18,682 bases of DNA from Acidobacteriota bacterium (GCA_021827255.1 JAKAWO010000018.1:1-18682), one strand, 5' to 3'; positions 1 to 6,821 are shown, counted from the stretch's first letter. Translations and numbers: made by a program. The notes: generated by a model from the sequence alone, not told the origin.

Positions 1-1385
1 TGATTTCCTATCTTCTGGATCCCCTGGCGTCGAGCCACGCGCTGGAGGATGTGGTCTTGCGGCGATTGGGCCACGCGATCCCTCGCTCGCCCGCCGAGGC
101 AGCGGTGCGCACGCGCGAGCTGGCGGAGCTTCTGGCGCCCGAGATTGACCGTGAAGGGCTGCGAACACTCTATGAGCAAATTGAGCTGCCACTGGCCTCC
201 GTGCTGTCGGACATGGAGGCGGTTGGCGTAAAGATAGATGCCGCCATTCTGGCGCGGATGTCACAGGAGTTCGACAAGGAGCTGACGGCCCTGACGGGCG
301 AAATTTATACATTGGCCGGCGGGCCGTTCGACATTGATTCTCCCAAACAACTCGGCGAGGTGCTCTTCGGGAAACTCAACCTGCCGGGCGGAAAGAAGTT
401 GAAGAAGAGTGGCCAGTATTCGACGGTTGCCGGCGTTCTCGAAGGGCTTGCGGAGCGCCACGAGTTGCCGCGCAAGGTCCTTGAATATCGCGCCCGCGCC
501 AAGCTGAAATCCACTTATATTGACGCGCTGCCGAAATATCTTAACCCGGCGACGGGACGGCTGCACACGAGTTTTAATCAGACGGTGGCGCGGACGGGGC
601 GGCTTTCGTCTTCGAATCCGAACCTGCAGAACATCCCCATCGGCGATGAATCCGGGCTGCGAATCCGCTCGGCGTTTGTCGCCGAGCCCGGCTGGAGGCT
701 CATTGCGGCAGACTATTCGCAGATCGAGTTGCGGGTGCTGGCGCATCTCTCTGAAGATCCGCGATTGCTGGAGGCCTTTTCGCGCGGCGATGACATCCAC
801 GCGCGAACCGGGGAGGAAATCTTCGGCGTGCCGCCGGCGCTGCAGACCCACGAGCATCGGAGGATGGCGAAGGCGATCAACTACGGGGTGATTTACGGTT
901 TGAGCTCGTTCGGCCTCGCGGAGCGCACCGGCACGAGCAAAACGGAAGCGCAGCAGTATATTGACGCTTATTTCGCCCGCTATAGCACGGTGAAGGAATT
1001 TCTTGACCAGCAGCTCGAGGAAGCCCGGCGGACGGGCCGTGTTCGGACGCTTTTCGGGCGGCTCCGTCCGATTCCTGAGATCAACAGCCGCGACGCGCCG
1101 TCGCGGAATCGCGCCGAGCGCGAGGCCATGAACACGCCGCTGCAAGGGACCGCGGCCGACCTGCTCAAGCTGGCGATGGTGGGGACTCACGCGCGATTGC
1201 GGCGCGAGAAGATGGATACAAGGATGATTCTGACCGTCCATGACGAGCTCGTCTTCGAGTCACCCCATAGCGAAGTGGAATCCGCATGTCGGATCATCCA
1301 ACAGGAGATGGAAGGCGTTTACCCATTGCGAGTGCCGCTCAGGGTTGACATCGGCGTCGGGGAGAATTGGCGCGAGGCCAAGTAA
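1..1385 (+). CDS. polA: DNA polymerase I, C-terminal part (5' end outside window)
   Basis: Family A DNA polymerase for gap filling, Okazaki-fragment maturation and repair. The reading frame is open from base 3, so the gene starts left of the window; the visible part is the end of the 3'-5' exonuclease-like domain (residues YLLDPLASSHALED) plus the whole polymerase domain. Motif A (DYSQIELR, from base 711) and motif C (VHDELVFE, Asp codon at 1242) carry the two metal-binding aspartates. The O-helix reads RRMAKAINYGVIYG around 861-899; the position that is Phe762 in E. coli is Tyr here (codon 882-884). TARTGRLSSSNPNLQNIPI, the usual template and primer contact region, is also intact. The frame ends at TAA 1383-1385. 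No frameshift is seen. The 5' nuclease domain cannot be judged because it lies outside the window. Family assignment is secure from several invariant motifs. Confidence 0.97.
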   Translation, partial: ISYLLDPLASSHALEDVVLRRLGHAIPRSPAEAAVRTRELAELLAPEIDREGLRTLYEQIELPLASVLSDMEAVGVKIDAAILARMSQEFDKELTALTGEIYTLAGGPFDIDSPKQLGEVLFGKLNLPGGKKLKKSGQYSTVAGVLEGLAERHELPRKVLEYRARAKLKSTYIDALPKYLNPATGRLHTSFNQTVARTGRLSSSNPNLQNIPIGDESGLRIRSAFVAEPGWRLIAADYSQIELRVLAHLSEDPRLLEAFSRGDDIHARTGEEIFGVPPALQTHEHRRMAKAINYGVIYGLSSFGLAERTGTSKTEAQQYIDAYFARYSTVKEFLDQQLEEARRTGRVRTLFGRLRPIPEINSRDAPSRNRAEREAMNTPLQGTAADLLKLAMVGTHARLRREKMDTRMILTVHDELVFESPHSEVESACRIIQQEMEGVYPLRVPLRVDIGVGENWREAK

Positions 1386-1724
1386 AGCCGGGAGTTTTTC
1401 GCGGCGGAAGCCGACGACGCGAGGGGGACAAAATGGATTCGGTCGATTGGTTTCCTCCCCTCTTCGAAGGCGACCACCGGTCAAATCACGAGGCCATCGC
1501 CGGCCTGGGAAGCTTGAAGGCATGGTCGAGCACGCGGAAAAGGTTTTAGGCCACGTCATCGGCGCGGGTACCAGGCGGGCAACCAGCCGTTGCGCTTCGT
1601 CGAGGGGGCCCACACTGGATTATTCATTTCAAGGTAGATATTTCTATTGACATTTACCCCCCCCTCACTGGTATCCTCCGGTCATCGCGCGAGTTCGGGA
1701 TTTTGATTGCGGGAGGGACATCCC
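1386..1724. other. Intergenic gap after polA
   Basis: About 340 bases with no gene I can support. Short open frames cross it on both strands, but none has a convincing ribosome binding site or a recognisable product. I see no strong terminator hairpin with a T-run directly after polA. The last 80 bases become AT-richer and hold the promoter described separately. The rest holds nothing I recognise. Confidence 0.5.
1647..1677 (+). promoter_or_regulatory. Probable sigma70-type promoter for the HTH regulator gene
   Basis: A perfect TTGACA (1647-1652) is followed after 19 bases by TATCCT (1672-1677), in an AT-rich patch about 50 bases before the ATG at 1725. The spacer is two bases longer than ideal and contains a run of eight C residues, so strength is uncertain. 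Confidence 0.5.
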
Positions 1725-2750
1725 ATGCACCGCGCCGCAGCGTTCCCGCCCAGTCTTGTTGCGGACGTTCGGGTCCGTACCGCGCTCGCCACCATTCAGG
1801 CCAACTACTCCAGCCACCTTACCTCCGGAGGCACTGCCGCCGCCCTCGGCCTCTCTCGCTCGCGCCTCGAGCATCTCTTCAAGCAGGAAACGGGCGCGAC
1901 CTTCAGACGGAAACTTCAGGACGTCCGGCTAGCGGTCGCGCAAGGGCTTCTCGCCGATCCCACACTCCGCGTCAAGGAAATTGCAGCCCGCTGCGGCTAC
2001 GCCAAGACGTGCGACTTCACGCGGGCCTACCACGCCCGATTCGGCGTCGCGCCATCCGAGTGGCGCCGTAGCACATTCGGCAAACAAATAGCCCATTCTG
2101 CAAACGAAATCGGCTTGACTCCGCCCCGTCGCGCGCTAAACTCGGCCTCAATTAGGAAGGCAATCAAACCGAAGGCCAGGAGGTGCTGGAATGAGCTTCT
2201 CGGGGAAGATGGAAACGGCAGCCAACGCCGCGACCATCATCGTGGCGGGCTTGCTCTCCGCCGTTTTATTCAAAGTTTACATTCTCCCAAAACCTGTGGC
2301 GAGCCGCGGGGCCCTCGCGGGCGAAGTGAAAGCGGGCACGAACCTCAAAGCCGAACTCCCGGCGTGGACTGGCGCAAGAACGGCCGCACACTCGTTCTGG
2401 CCATTTCGACCCAGTCCCACTTCTGCACGGACAGTGCGCCCTTTTTCCGCGCGCTCGTCGCGCAGGCGGCAAAGAATGTCAAAATAGTTGCTGTGCTGCC
2501 CCAGCCGGTGGACGCGGGCGAGAAGTATCTGAGCGGGGAAGGCGTGCGGATTGACCAGGTATTGCAGGCGTCGCTGCCCAGCATCGGCGTCACGGGCACG
2601 CCGACCACGCTGCTTGCCAACAGCGGCGGAGTCGTGACCAACGTCTGGGTAGGCGAACTTCAGCCTGCCCAGCAACAGCAGGCGCTGGCCGTTCTCACCG
2701 GCGCGCCTGTCGCTAGCTCGCCAGCGGCCCACGCGCGTGTGCTCGATTGA
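1725..2750 (+). CDS. AraC-type helix-turn-helix regulator (frame reads on into a thioredoxin-like region)
   Basis: The N-terminal ~120 residues form an AraC/XylS-type DNA-binding domain with two helix-turn-helix units: GGTAAALGLSRSRLEHLFKQ and, after a linker, VKEIAARCGYAKTCDFTRAY, ending in the family signature FGVAPSEWRR. No ligand-binding domain precedes it, so it is a short stand-alone regulator. I start it at ATG 1725 because GGGAGGG (1711-1717) lies 7 bases upstream; a TTG at 1707 is also in frame. The frame has no stop until 2750. After about 2080 the residues look like non-coding translation, and from 2364 the frame is that of the downstream thioredoxin-like gene, which has its own RBS and ATG at 2191. 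I therefore regard the apparent HTH-thioredoxin fusion as an artefact of indels rather than a real two-domain protein. The true regulator probably ends near 2075-2110. It may control the promoter at 2115-2142 and its own synthesis. Confidence 0.7.
   Translation: MHRAAAFPPSLVADVRVRTALATIQANYSSHLTSGGTAAALGLSRSRLEHLFKQETGATFRRKLQDVRLAVAQGLLADPTLRVKEIAARCGYAKTCDFTRAYHARFGVAPSEWRRSTFGKQIAHSANEIGLTPPRRALNSASIRKAIKPKARRCWNELLGEDGNGSQRRDHHRGGLALRRFIQSLHSPKTCGEPRGPRGRSESGHEPQSRTPGVDWRKNGRTLVLAISTQSHFCTDSAPFFRALVAQAAKNVKIVAVLPQPVDAGEKYLSGEGVRIDQVLQASLPSIGVTGTPTTLLANSGGVVTNVWVGELQPAQQQQALAVLTGAPVASSPAAHARVLD
2071..2110. repeat. 20-bp imperfect tandem repeat next to a promoter; candidate regulator binding site
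   Basis: Copies at 2071-2090 and 2091-2110 match at 16 of 20 positions and share the core CATTC-N-GCAAAC. They abut each other, giving a 20-base period, close to two helical turns, and the second copy ends four bases before the -35 hexamer at 2115. AraC-family activators commonly bind direct repeats spaced about 20-21 bases beside the -35, so this could be the site for the HTH protein encoded immediately upstream. The repeat also overlaps the 3' end of that coding region, so a simple duplication within the gene is the alternative. Confidence 0.45.
2115..2142 (+). promoter_or_regulatory. Probable sigma70-type promoter of the thioredoxin-like / Cys-rich gene pair
   Basis: TTGACT (2115-2120) and TAAACT (2137-2142) are separated by 16 bases, a near-consensus arrangement. 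Predicted transcription would start around 2149, about 40 bases before the ATG at 2191. The tandem repeat at 2071-2110 sits directly upstream, the position of a class II activator site. Confidence 0.55.
2191..2750 (+). pseudogene. Membrane-anchored thioredoxin-like protein, frameshifted (-1 base near 2361)
   Basis: Starts at ATG 2191 with an ideal RBS (AGGAGGT, 2178-2184, 6 bases away). Residues 11-31 form one membrane helix (TIIVAGLLSAVLFKVYILP), followed by a periplasmic part. The frame from 2191 loses sense after about base 2360, while the frame one base over continues with VDWRKNGRTLVLAIS, a thioredoxin-fold strand, then THE helix start TDSAPFFRAL and the cis-Pro loop GTPTTLL. Adding one G to the GG at 2361-2362 gives LPGVDWRK and restores a protein of about 186 residues ending at TGA 2748-2750. 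The active-site segment reads STQSHFCTD: the first Cys of a CxxC is Ser (codon 2415-2417) and only the second Cys (2424-2426) is present. The Cys-rich secreted protein starts 16 bases downstream, suggesting one transcript. A sequencing deletion in a short G-run and true gene decay are both possible. Confidence 0.75.
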
Positions 2751-2766
2751 GTGTGGGAGGTCCATG

Positions 2767-3390
2767 ATGAAGTCGAATATCAGACTCTTGAGCTTAGCGC
2801 TGCTCGTCACGGCGGCGCTCGTGCTACCTCGTGCGCAGCGGACGCTTCTCGCCACCAGCTGCACGACCGACAGCGATTGCTCGGGCACTAGCCGTGCCTG
2901 CGACCTGACAACCTTAACCTGTGTGTCGTGCGCCCCGAGCGGCGACGGTGCGACGGACTCCGCAGACTGCTGCAGTGGCTACCTTAATCCCAACACAGGC
3001 TACTGCGCGAGCCAGTCGGGTTCCTGCCCATCTTGCTCGTCCGACACAAATTGCAAGGTCCAGGGGTGTTCCTACCCTGCCTGCGACGTGACCTTCGCGA
3101 CCTGCGAGTCATGCGTGCCGGACGGCGACGCCCCCGGTTCTCCCGGCGACTGCTGCAACCTCGACTACGACAGCCAGTCGGGCCTCTGCGGTAACGGTAC
3201 CGGCAGCTGTGGCAGCTGCTCGCAAGGCAACGACGAGTGCTACACGTGCGGTGAGGTTTGCGACTACCCCGAGCCCGGCGGCAACGGGAACTGCGCTGGA
3301 TGCGTGCCGCCTGGGGACTGGACGTTGAACCAGTTCGACTGCTGCTCGGGCATCGGGAATTACGACAATGGGTGGTATCAATGCGAGTAG
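2767..3390 (+). CDS. Secreted cysteine-rich protein with three repeated modules, function unknown
   Basis: A 207-residue protein with a clear signal peptide (NIRLLSLALLVTAALVLPRAQ) and 28 cysteines, all in the mature part. The pattern CxxCxPxGD...DCC...C occurs three times (residues 52-80, 113-141, 176-206), about 60 residues apart; the stretches before each copy are also Cys-rich (CTTDSDC, CSSDTNC, CSQGNDEC). The chain ends five residues after the last tryptophan, so the third module is complete. It is acidic and rich in Gly, Ser and Asp. I chose ATG 2767 over the adjacent ATG 2764 because GGGAGG (2755-2760) is then 6 rather than 3 bases away. It lies 16 bases after the thioredoxin-like gene, which suggests co-transcription and a redox link. 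The CTTDSDC style resembles disulfide-rich extracellular modules in general; I do not recognise a named family. Disulfide bonding in the periplasm or outside the cell is inferred from export plus the even cysteine count. Confidence 0.8.
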   Translation: MKSNIRLLSLALLVTAALVLPRAQRTLLATSCTTDSDCSGTSRACDLTTLTCVSCAPSGDGATDSADCCSGYLNPNTGYCASQSGSCPSCSSDTNCKVQGCSYPACDVTFATCESCVPDGDAPGSPGDCCNLDYDSQSGLCGNGTGSCGSCSQGNDECYTCGEVCDYPEPGGNGNCAGCVPPGDWTLNQFDCCSGIGNYDNGWYQCE

Positions 3391-3448
3391 TCAGAGCGGG
3401 GTCGCGTGCCAGCTTCGGCGGTTACCTAGCTCGCGGCGGCGGCCCACG

Positions 3449-3457
3449 GTGTAGAAT
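3449..3457 (+). promoter_or_regulatory. Possible -10 element (GTGTAGAAT) of the VWFA-related gene
   Basis: GTGTAGAAT precedes the ATG at 3512 by about 55 bases. No good -35 is visible. The same GTGTA-N2-AT shape occurs before 5555 and 11258. If transcription starts just downstream, near 3464, the upstream GTG at 3464 cannot be the translation start. Confidence 0.3.
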
Positions 3458-3511
3458 ATCGAGGTGCGGAGGCGCATCGCGGACGCTGTCCGACTGGCAG
3501 GCAGCACGGCG

Positions 3512-5203
3512 ATGAGCAGTAAACCAAGGAAAACGGTTCAAGCGCTCGCTTGGGGCATGGTGTGGGTCCTGGTGTGCGCGCTCTTGGCGCCGAGCGCGGT
3601 CACGGCGCAAGGCACGCCGCGCACGCTGCGAGTCACGACGCGGCTGGTGGTCGTCAACGTCGTCGTGCGGACCAAAAAAGGCGCGCCGGTCGCGGGCCTC
3701 ACGCGCGACGACTTCACAGTTCTCGACAATGGAAAGAAGCGGCCCCTCAGCATATTTTCCGTCGAACGAAGCGGCGCTCCGCACGCGCCCCGGAAGCCCC
3801 TGCCCCCTAATGTCTTCTCGAATTTCACTGCCAGGGACGGCAGCGTCCCTGCCAACCCCGTGGTGATCCTGCTGGACGACATGGACACCGGCTGGGCCGA
3901 CGCGTACTTTGCCAGGCGGGAGCTGACCAAATTCATTCTCCGCCTTCCGCAGGGGGATCGCGTCGCTATCTACGAGTTGGGGCCGCGCGGCCTCGAGGTG
4001 CTTCAAGACTTCACCACCAGCCCGGCACCTCTCCTCGAAGCGGCCCGAGGCTATCGTGGATACACAACCGCTGGGCCGGCCGCGTCTGGACCAAGGACCG
4101 TCGCTGCTCTACCCCTCGTCGGCGAGGCCGACGCCGCGGCCCGGTTCGAGGAGGAACTGCGCGACCTCGCCGATCCGTACCAGGCCGGTTACCGACCGGG
4201 GTACCACGGCATGTCCGCCCTCGCCGCGATCAAGATGATTGCCGGCCGTCTCTCCGGCCTGCCGGGTCGGAAGAGCCTCGTGTGGGTCACTGACTGCGTG
4301 CCATATCCGGGACCCGCCCAGCTCAACCTCGGATCCATCCGCGCCCTCTCACATTATGCAGACCCGACGCCGATGGAGCGCGTCATGCGCAACGCCGTCA
4401 GAAGCCTCAATCAGGCCGACGTAGCGCTCTGCCCTGTGGACGCGCACGGGCTGGCAGCGATGGGTCCGGACTACCAGATCGTGCCCATGCATATCTGGGC
4501 GAAGCGCACCGGTGGCCGCGCCTACTACTTCACGAACGGCCTGGCCCAAGCGATGCGTCACGCGGTCGAGCTTTCCGAGGTCTCTTACACGCTTGGCTAC
4601 TACCCGAGCGACGTGCCCTGGAATGGGGGATACCGCCATATCAAGGTCCGAGTGGACCGCAAAGGCCTCCGGCTTTATTACCGCCGCGGTTACTACGCGG
4701 GCGCGGCTGTGCCGAATGCGCGCACCAGCGCCACCAGCCAGCTCGAAGCGGCCGCCGCAAGTCCGCTGGATTCGACCGGCCTTGGCGTCACCGTGCGCCT
4801 GACTCCGGCGGGCAACGCGCCCTCGCGCCTGTTGCGTGCAACGGTGTACATTGACGCGAAGGGCCTCACCTTCCAACCCGTAAGCGGCGGTTACGAGACG
4901 TCCTTCGACCTTTGGGCCGGCCAGTATTCGCGCCAAGGTGCCTTGCTGGGAGCAACGGCCAAGAAGGTCTCGCTCAAACTGAACGAGACCCAATACCGGA
5001 TAACCCTCGCCGGCGGCGTCGGTATGGCCCTCCGCGAAGCCGCTAAGTCCCGAGCGTGGCAGTTGCGCGTCGCGGTCCAGGATGCGGCTTCCGGGGTCAT
5101 CGGCTCCGTCCGGGTTCCGCTGCACCGCATGGACCGCGCCGTGCCTGCTCGAGGTCCCACGAGCCAAGTGCGCACGGTCTGTTCCTGCCGCCCGGCTCGG
5201 TGA
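3512..5203 (+). CDS. VWFA-related (acidobacterial type) secreted protein with altered MIDAS
   Basis: A 563-residue exported protein: signal peptide (residues about 8-33, WGMVWVLVCALLAPSAVTAQ), then the N-terminal beta domain TTRLVVVNVVVRTKKGAPVAGL...DDFTVLDNGKKRPL, a von Willebrand A domain whose first strand is PVVILLDDMDTGWAD (117-130), and the late signature YTLGYYP (359-365) followed by RRGYYA. The family is widespread in Acidobacteriota; its substrate or partner is unknown, and VWA folds usually mediate protein contacts. The metal site is unusual: where DxSxS is expected, it reads D122-D-M-D-T126. The 170-residue C-terminal part looks beta-rich. I chose ATG 3512 because the signal peptide then starts normally; a GTG at 3464 is also in frame. 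The RBS is weak. The paralogue at 6813-8438 on the other strand keeps the canonical site. Confidence 0.88.
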   Translation: MSSKPRKTVQALAWGMVWVLVCALLAPSAVTAQGTPRTLRVTTRLVVVNVVVRTKKGAPVAGLTRDDFTVLDNGKKRPLSIFSVERSGAPHAPRKPLPPNVFSNFTARDGSVPANPVVILLDDMDTGWADAYFARRELTKFILRLPQGDRVAIYELGPRGLEVLQDFTTSPAPLLEAARGYRGYTTAGPAASGPRTVAALPLVGEADAAARFEEELRDLADPYQAGYRPGYHGMSALAAIKMIAGRLSGLPGRKSLVWVTDCVPYPGPAQLNLGSIRALSHYADPTPMERVMRNAVRSLNQADVALCPVDAHGLAAMGPDYQIVPMHIWAKRTGGRAYYFTNGLAQAMRHAVELSEVSYTLGYYPSDVPWNGGYRHIKVRVDRKGLRLYYRRGYYAGAAVPNARTSATSQLEAAAASPLDSTGLGVTVRLTPAGNAPSRLLRATVYIDAKGLTFQPVSGGYETSFDLWAGQYSRQGALLGATAKKVSLKLNETQYRITLAGGVGMALREAAKSRAWQLRVAVQDAASGVIGSVRVPLHRMDRAVPARGPTSQVRTVCSCRPAR

Positions 5204-5222
5204 TGTGGAGTCTCCGGCATGA

Positions 5223-5543
5223 ATGGACGCGGTCAGCAATTTGGCCGTGACCAAGGCCAACCGGACCGCGGTCAGGGAGCTGGCCGCCCTGGGAATCCGC
5301 TCCGTCTCCACCTCGCGCGGCTCCAATCCGATTGACGATGCCGTAGTCGAGCGCATTCCGACAAACGTTGCCCTCGACGCAAGGACGCTGAGCGTCAAGG
5401 CGCTGGCGGCCGCCATGTCCGACGCACTCGAGTCGCCGCCGCCGGAGATTGCCACCCCGCCTGAGCGCTCCCCAGCGCTGCGCGCAGCGCAGCGATTGGT
5501 GTATCATCTAGATAGGGCTCAGGGAGGGGGGCCCGGGAACTGA
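5223..5543 (+). CDS. Small unknown protein
   Basis: A 106-residue frame starting 19 bases after the VWFA-related gene, with a weak GGAG at 5207-5210. Third codon positions are overwhelmingly G or C through about the first 80 codons, as in its neighbours, which supports real coding. Residues 5-45 look like an ordered globular segment with ELAALGIRSVSTSRG, and the C-terminal third is Pro/Ala-rich and probably disordered. No signal peptide or membrane helix is visible. It could be an independent small gene, the tail of a longer broken gene, or the continuation of the VWFA-related protein in another frame. I recognise no family. Confidence 0.4.
   Translation: MDAVSNLAVTKANRTAVRELAALGIRSVSTSRGSNPIDDAVVERIPTNVALDARTLSVKALAAAMSDALESPPPEIATPPERSPALRAAQRLVYHLDRAQGGGPGN
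5499..5507 (+). promoter_or_regulatory. Possible -10 element (GTGTATCAT) of the beta-propeller-like gene
   Basis: GTGTATCAT lies about 48 bases before ATG 5555, inside the 3' end of the small ORF. There is no recognisable -35. It shares its shape with the elements at 3449 and 11137. Confidence 0.27.
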
Positions 5544-5554
5544 GGGGGCATCCG

Positions 5555-6778
5555 ATGGCGTGCCGCAGTTTCCGGTCTGGGGCCGGCGGGCTCCGTGCCG
5601 ATGAGATCGGATCGGGGCTTATGAGCCGCCCCCTGGGGCGGGCGTGTCGCGTCATGCTGTGGGTTGGCGTACCCCTGCTGATGGCGGCTGCGGAGGCTGG
5701 CGGTGTCTCTGCGGGGACTCTCTGGCCGGCCGTGCAAGTCGCTTTGACCCCTGTGGGCCGACGCTTCACCAACCAACCCTTCCTCCCTCTCCTGCGCTTC
5801 GTCAACGGGACCACCGTTGCGGCGGCCTTTATCGCCCACAACGGAGTAGCGAGGCCGCCGGTGTTGCCCCACCGTGGGGAGGCAGTTGCTCTCCTGTATG
5901 TAAGCGTTTTCGACGCGAACACGGGCGACGCTCTCAACACGATCGAGTTGCCCACGGACGATCCCCACTATTCTGGGCTCCTCGCGGGGACAGACTCCGA
6001 GCTGCTCGTTAAGCTAGGGGATCGCGTCGCCCTCTACGACGGGGACCTGTGCCTGATAAAAGAGGTTCGGCTGCCGGGCCCCGAAGGGTCCGTTTGGCAG
6101 GCCAGCGCATCCCCGACCGGCAGGAATGTGTTGCTGGCAGATCGCGGCCCACGACGCAGCACCTGGGTGTGGCTCGACGCGAGGACCCTTCGTGTGGTCC
6201 GGACCTGGAGGGTGGACCAGCCTTACGCAGCAGCCCTACGGATCTCGGACGATTATATCACGTTCGCGCCGTGCCGCCCGTCGCGTAACCGGCTCCCCTG
6301 CAAGCTGACGGTTTGGCCGCTTGACGGCGGGCCAGCCGGGAGCATTGGGGGCATCGGCTACGTGGAAGGCGGGCCCTCGTTCGCGTCCAATACGCTGCTC
6401 TTCGCTCCAGGGTGGCCTCCCCCGGGCTTCTCCGTCATCGATCTCCGGAAGAGGCGGCCCATATTCGAGCAGCCGCCTCCAGCGAGCAGCGCCGTATTCG
6501 GGCCACCGGTGCCCGCTGCGAACGCGGCCCGCTTCGTCGTTCCTGGATTCCCAAGCGTCCGGTGGCAGAGGCTGACGTGGCTTAACATTCTTGACGGCCC
6601 CTCGGCGCGACTGCGCATCGTGAGCGTCCGCGGCGTGCCGTACACCTTGCCGCGATGGTGGTCTTACGCCTGGTCCTCGTTCTGGCTTGCATTGTCGCCG
6701 GACGGCAAGCTGCTGGCGGTCATGCCGAACTTTAAGACCCTGCTGATCTACAAGCTGCCCCCGCCCAAACGCCACTGA
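5555..6778 (+). CDS. Exported beta-propeller-like protein, function unknown
   Basis: A 407-residue protein. A hydrophobic stretch at residues 33-52 (VMLWVGVPLLMAAAEAGGVSA) is the likely signal sequence. The mature part repeats short beta-strand units typical of WD40/NHL/YncE-like propellers: VSVFDANTGDALNTIELP, GDRVALYDGDLCLIKEVRLP, STWVWLDARTLRVVRTWRV, FSVIDLRKRRPIFE and the last blade LSPDGKLLAVMPNFKTLLIYKL. Each reads as value-in-context phrases of the kind D-x-x-T-G/L. I start it at ATG 5555 because GAGGGGG (5542-5548) lies 6 bases upstream; ATG 5621 would give a more conventional signal peptide but has a poorer RBS. No catalytic motif is visible. It ends 35 bases before a convergent gene, with a hairpin between. 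The fold is inferred from repeat texture and the function is unknown. Confidence 0.7.
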   Translation: MACRSFRSGAGGLRADEIGSGLMSRPLGRACRVMLWVGVPLLMAAAEAGGVSAGTLWPAVQVALTPVGRRFTNQPFLPLLRFVNGTTVAAAFIAHNGVARPPVLPHRGEAVALLYVSVFDANTGDALNTIELPTDDPHYSGLLAGTDSELLVKLGDRVALYDGDLCLIKEVRLPGPEGSVWQASASPTGRNVLLADRGPRRSTWVWLDARTLRVVRTWRVDQPYAAALRISDDYITFAPCRPSRNRLPCKLTVWPLDGGPAGSIGGIGYVEGGPSFASNTLLFAPGWPPPGFSVIDLRKRRPIFEQPPPASSAVFGPPVPAANAARFVVPGFPSVRWQRLTWLNILDGPSARLRIVSVRGVPYTLPRWWSYAWSSFWLALSPDGKLLAVMPNFKTLLIYKLPPPKRH

Positions 6779-6797
6779 GCGGGCCGCAATAACCGAA

Positions 6798-6821
6798 GTT
6801 CCTTCGAGTCTCCTAAGGAAC
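6798..6821. terminator. Hairpin between convergent genes, probable bidirectional terminator
   Basis: GTTCCTT (6798-6804) and AAGGAAC (6815-6821) form a perfect 7-bp stem with a 10-base loop, placed exactly between two convergent genes and overlapping the stop codon of the - strand gene. No strong T-run follows on either strand, so efficiency is uncertain. Confidence 0.45.

Noticed and set aside
261..1241. Long - strand open frame of 326 codons across polA
   Set aside because: It is antisense to the conserved polymerase domain; its product is Arg-rich and matches no family, as expected for a shadow frame in GC-rich DNA.
1367..1549. 60-codon + strand open frame after polA
   Set aside because: Begins inside polA, lacks an RBS, has a low-complexity N-terminus and no recognisable product.
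4349..5455. Long - strand open frame of 368 codons across the VWFA-related gene
   Set aside because: Antisense shadow of a well-supported secreted protein, with no RBS, signal or recognisable motif.
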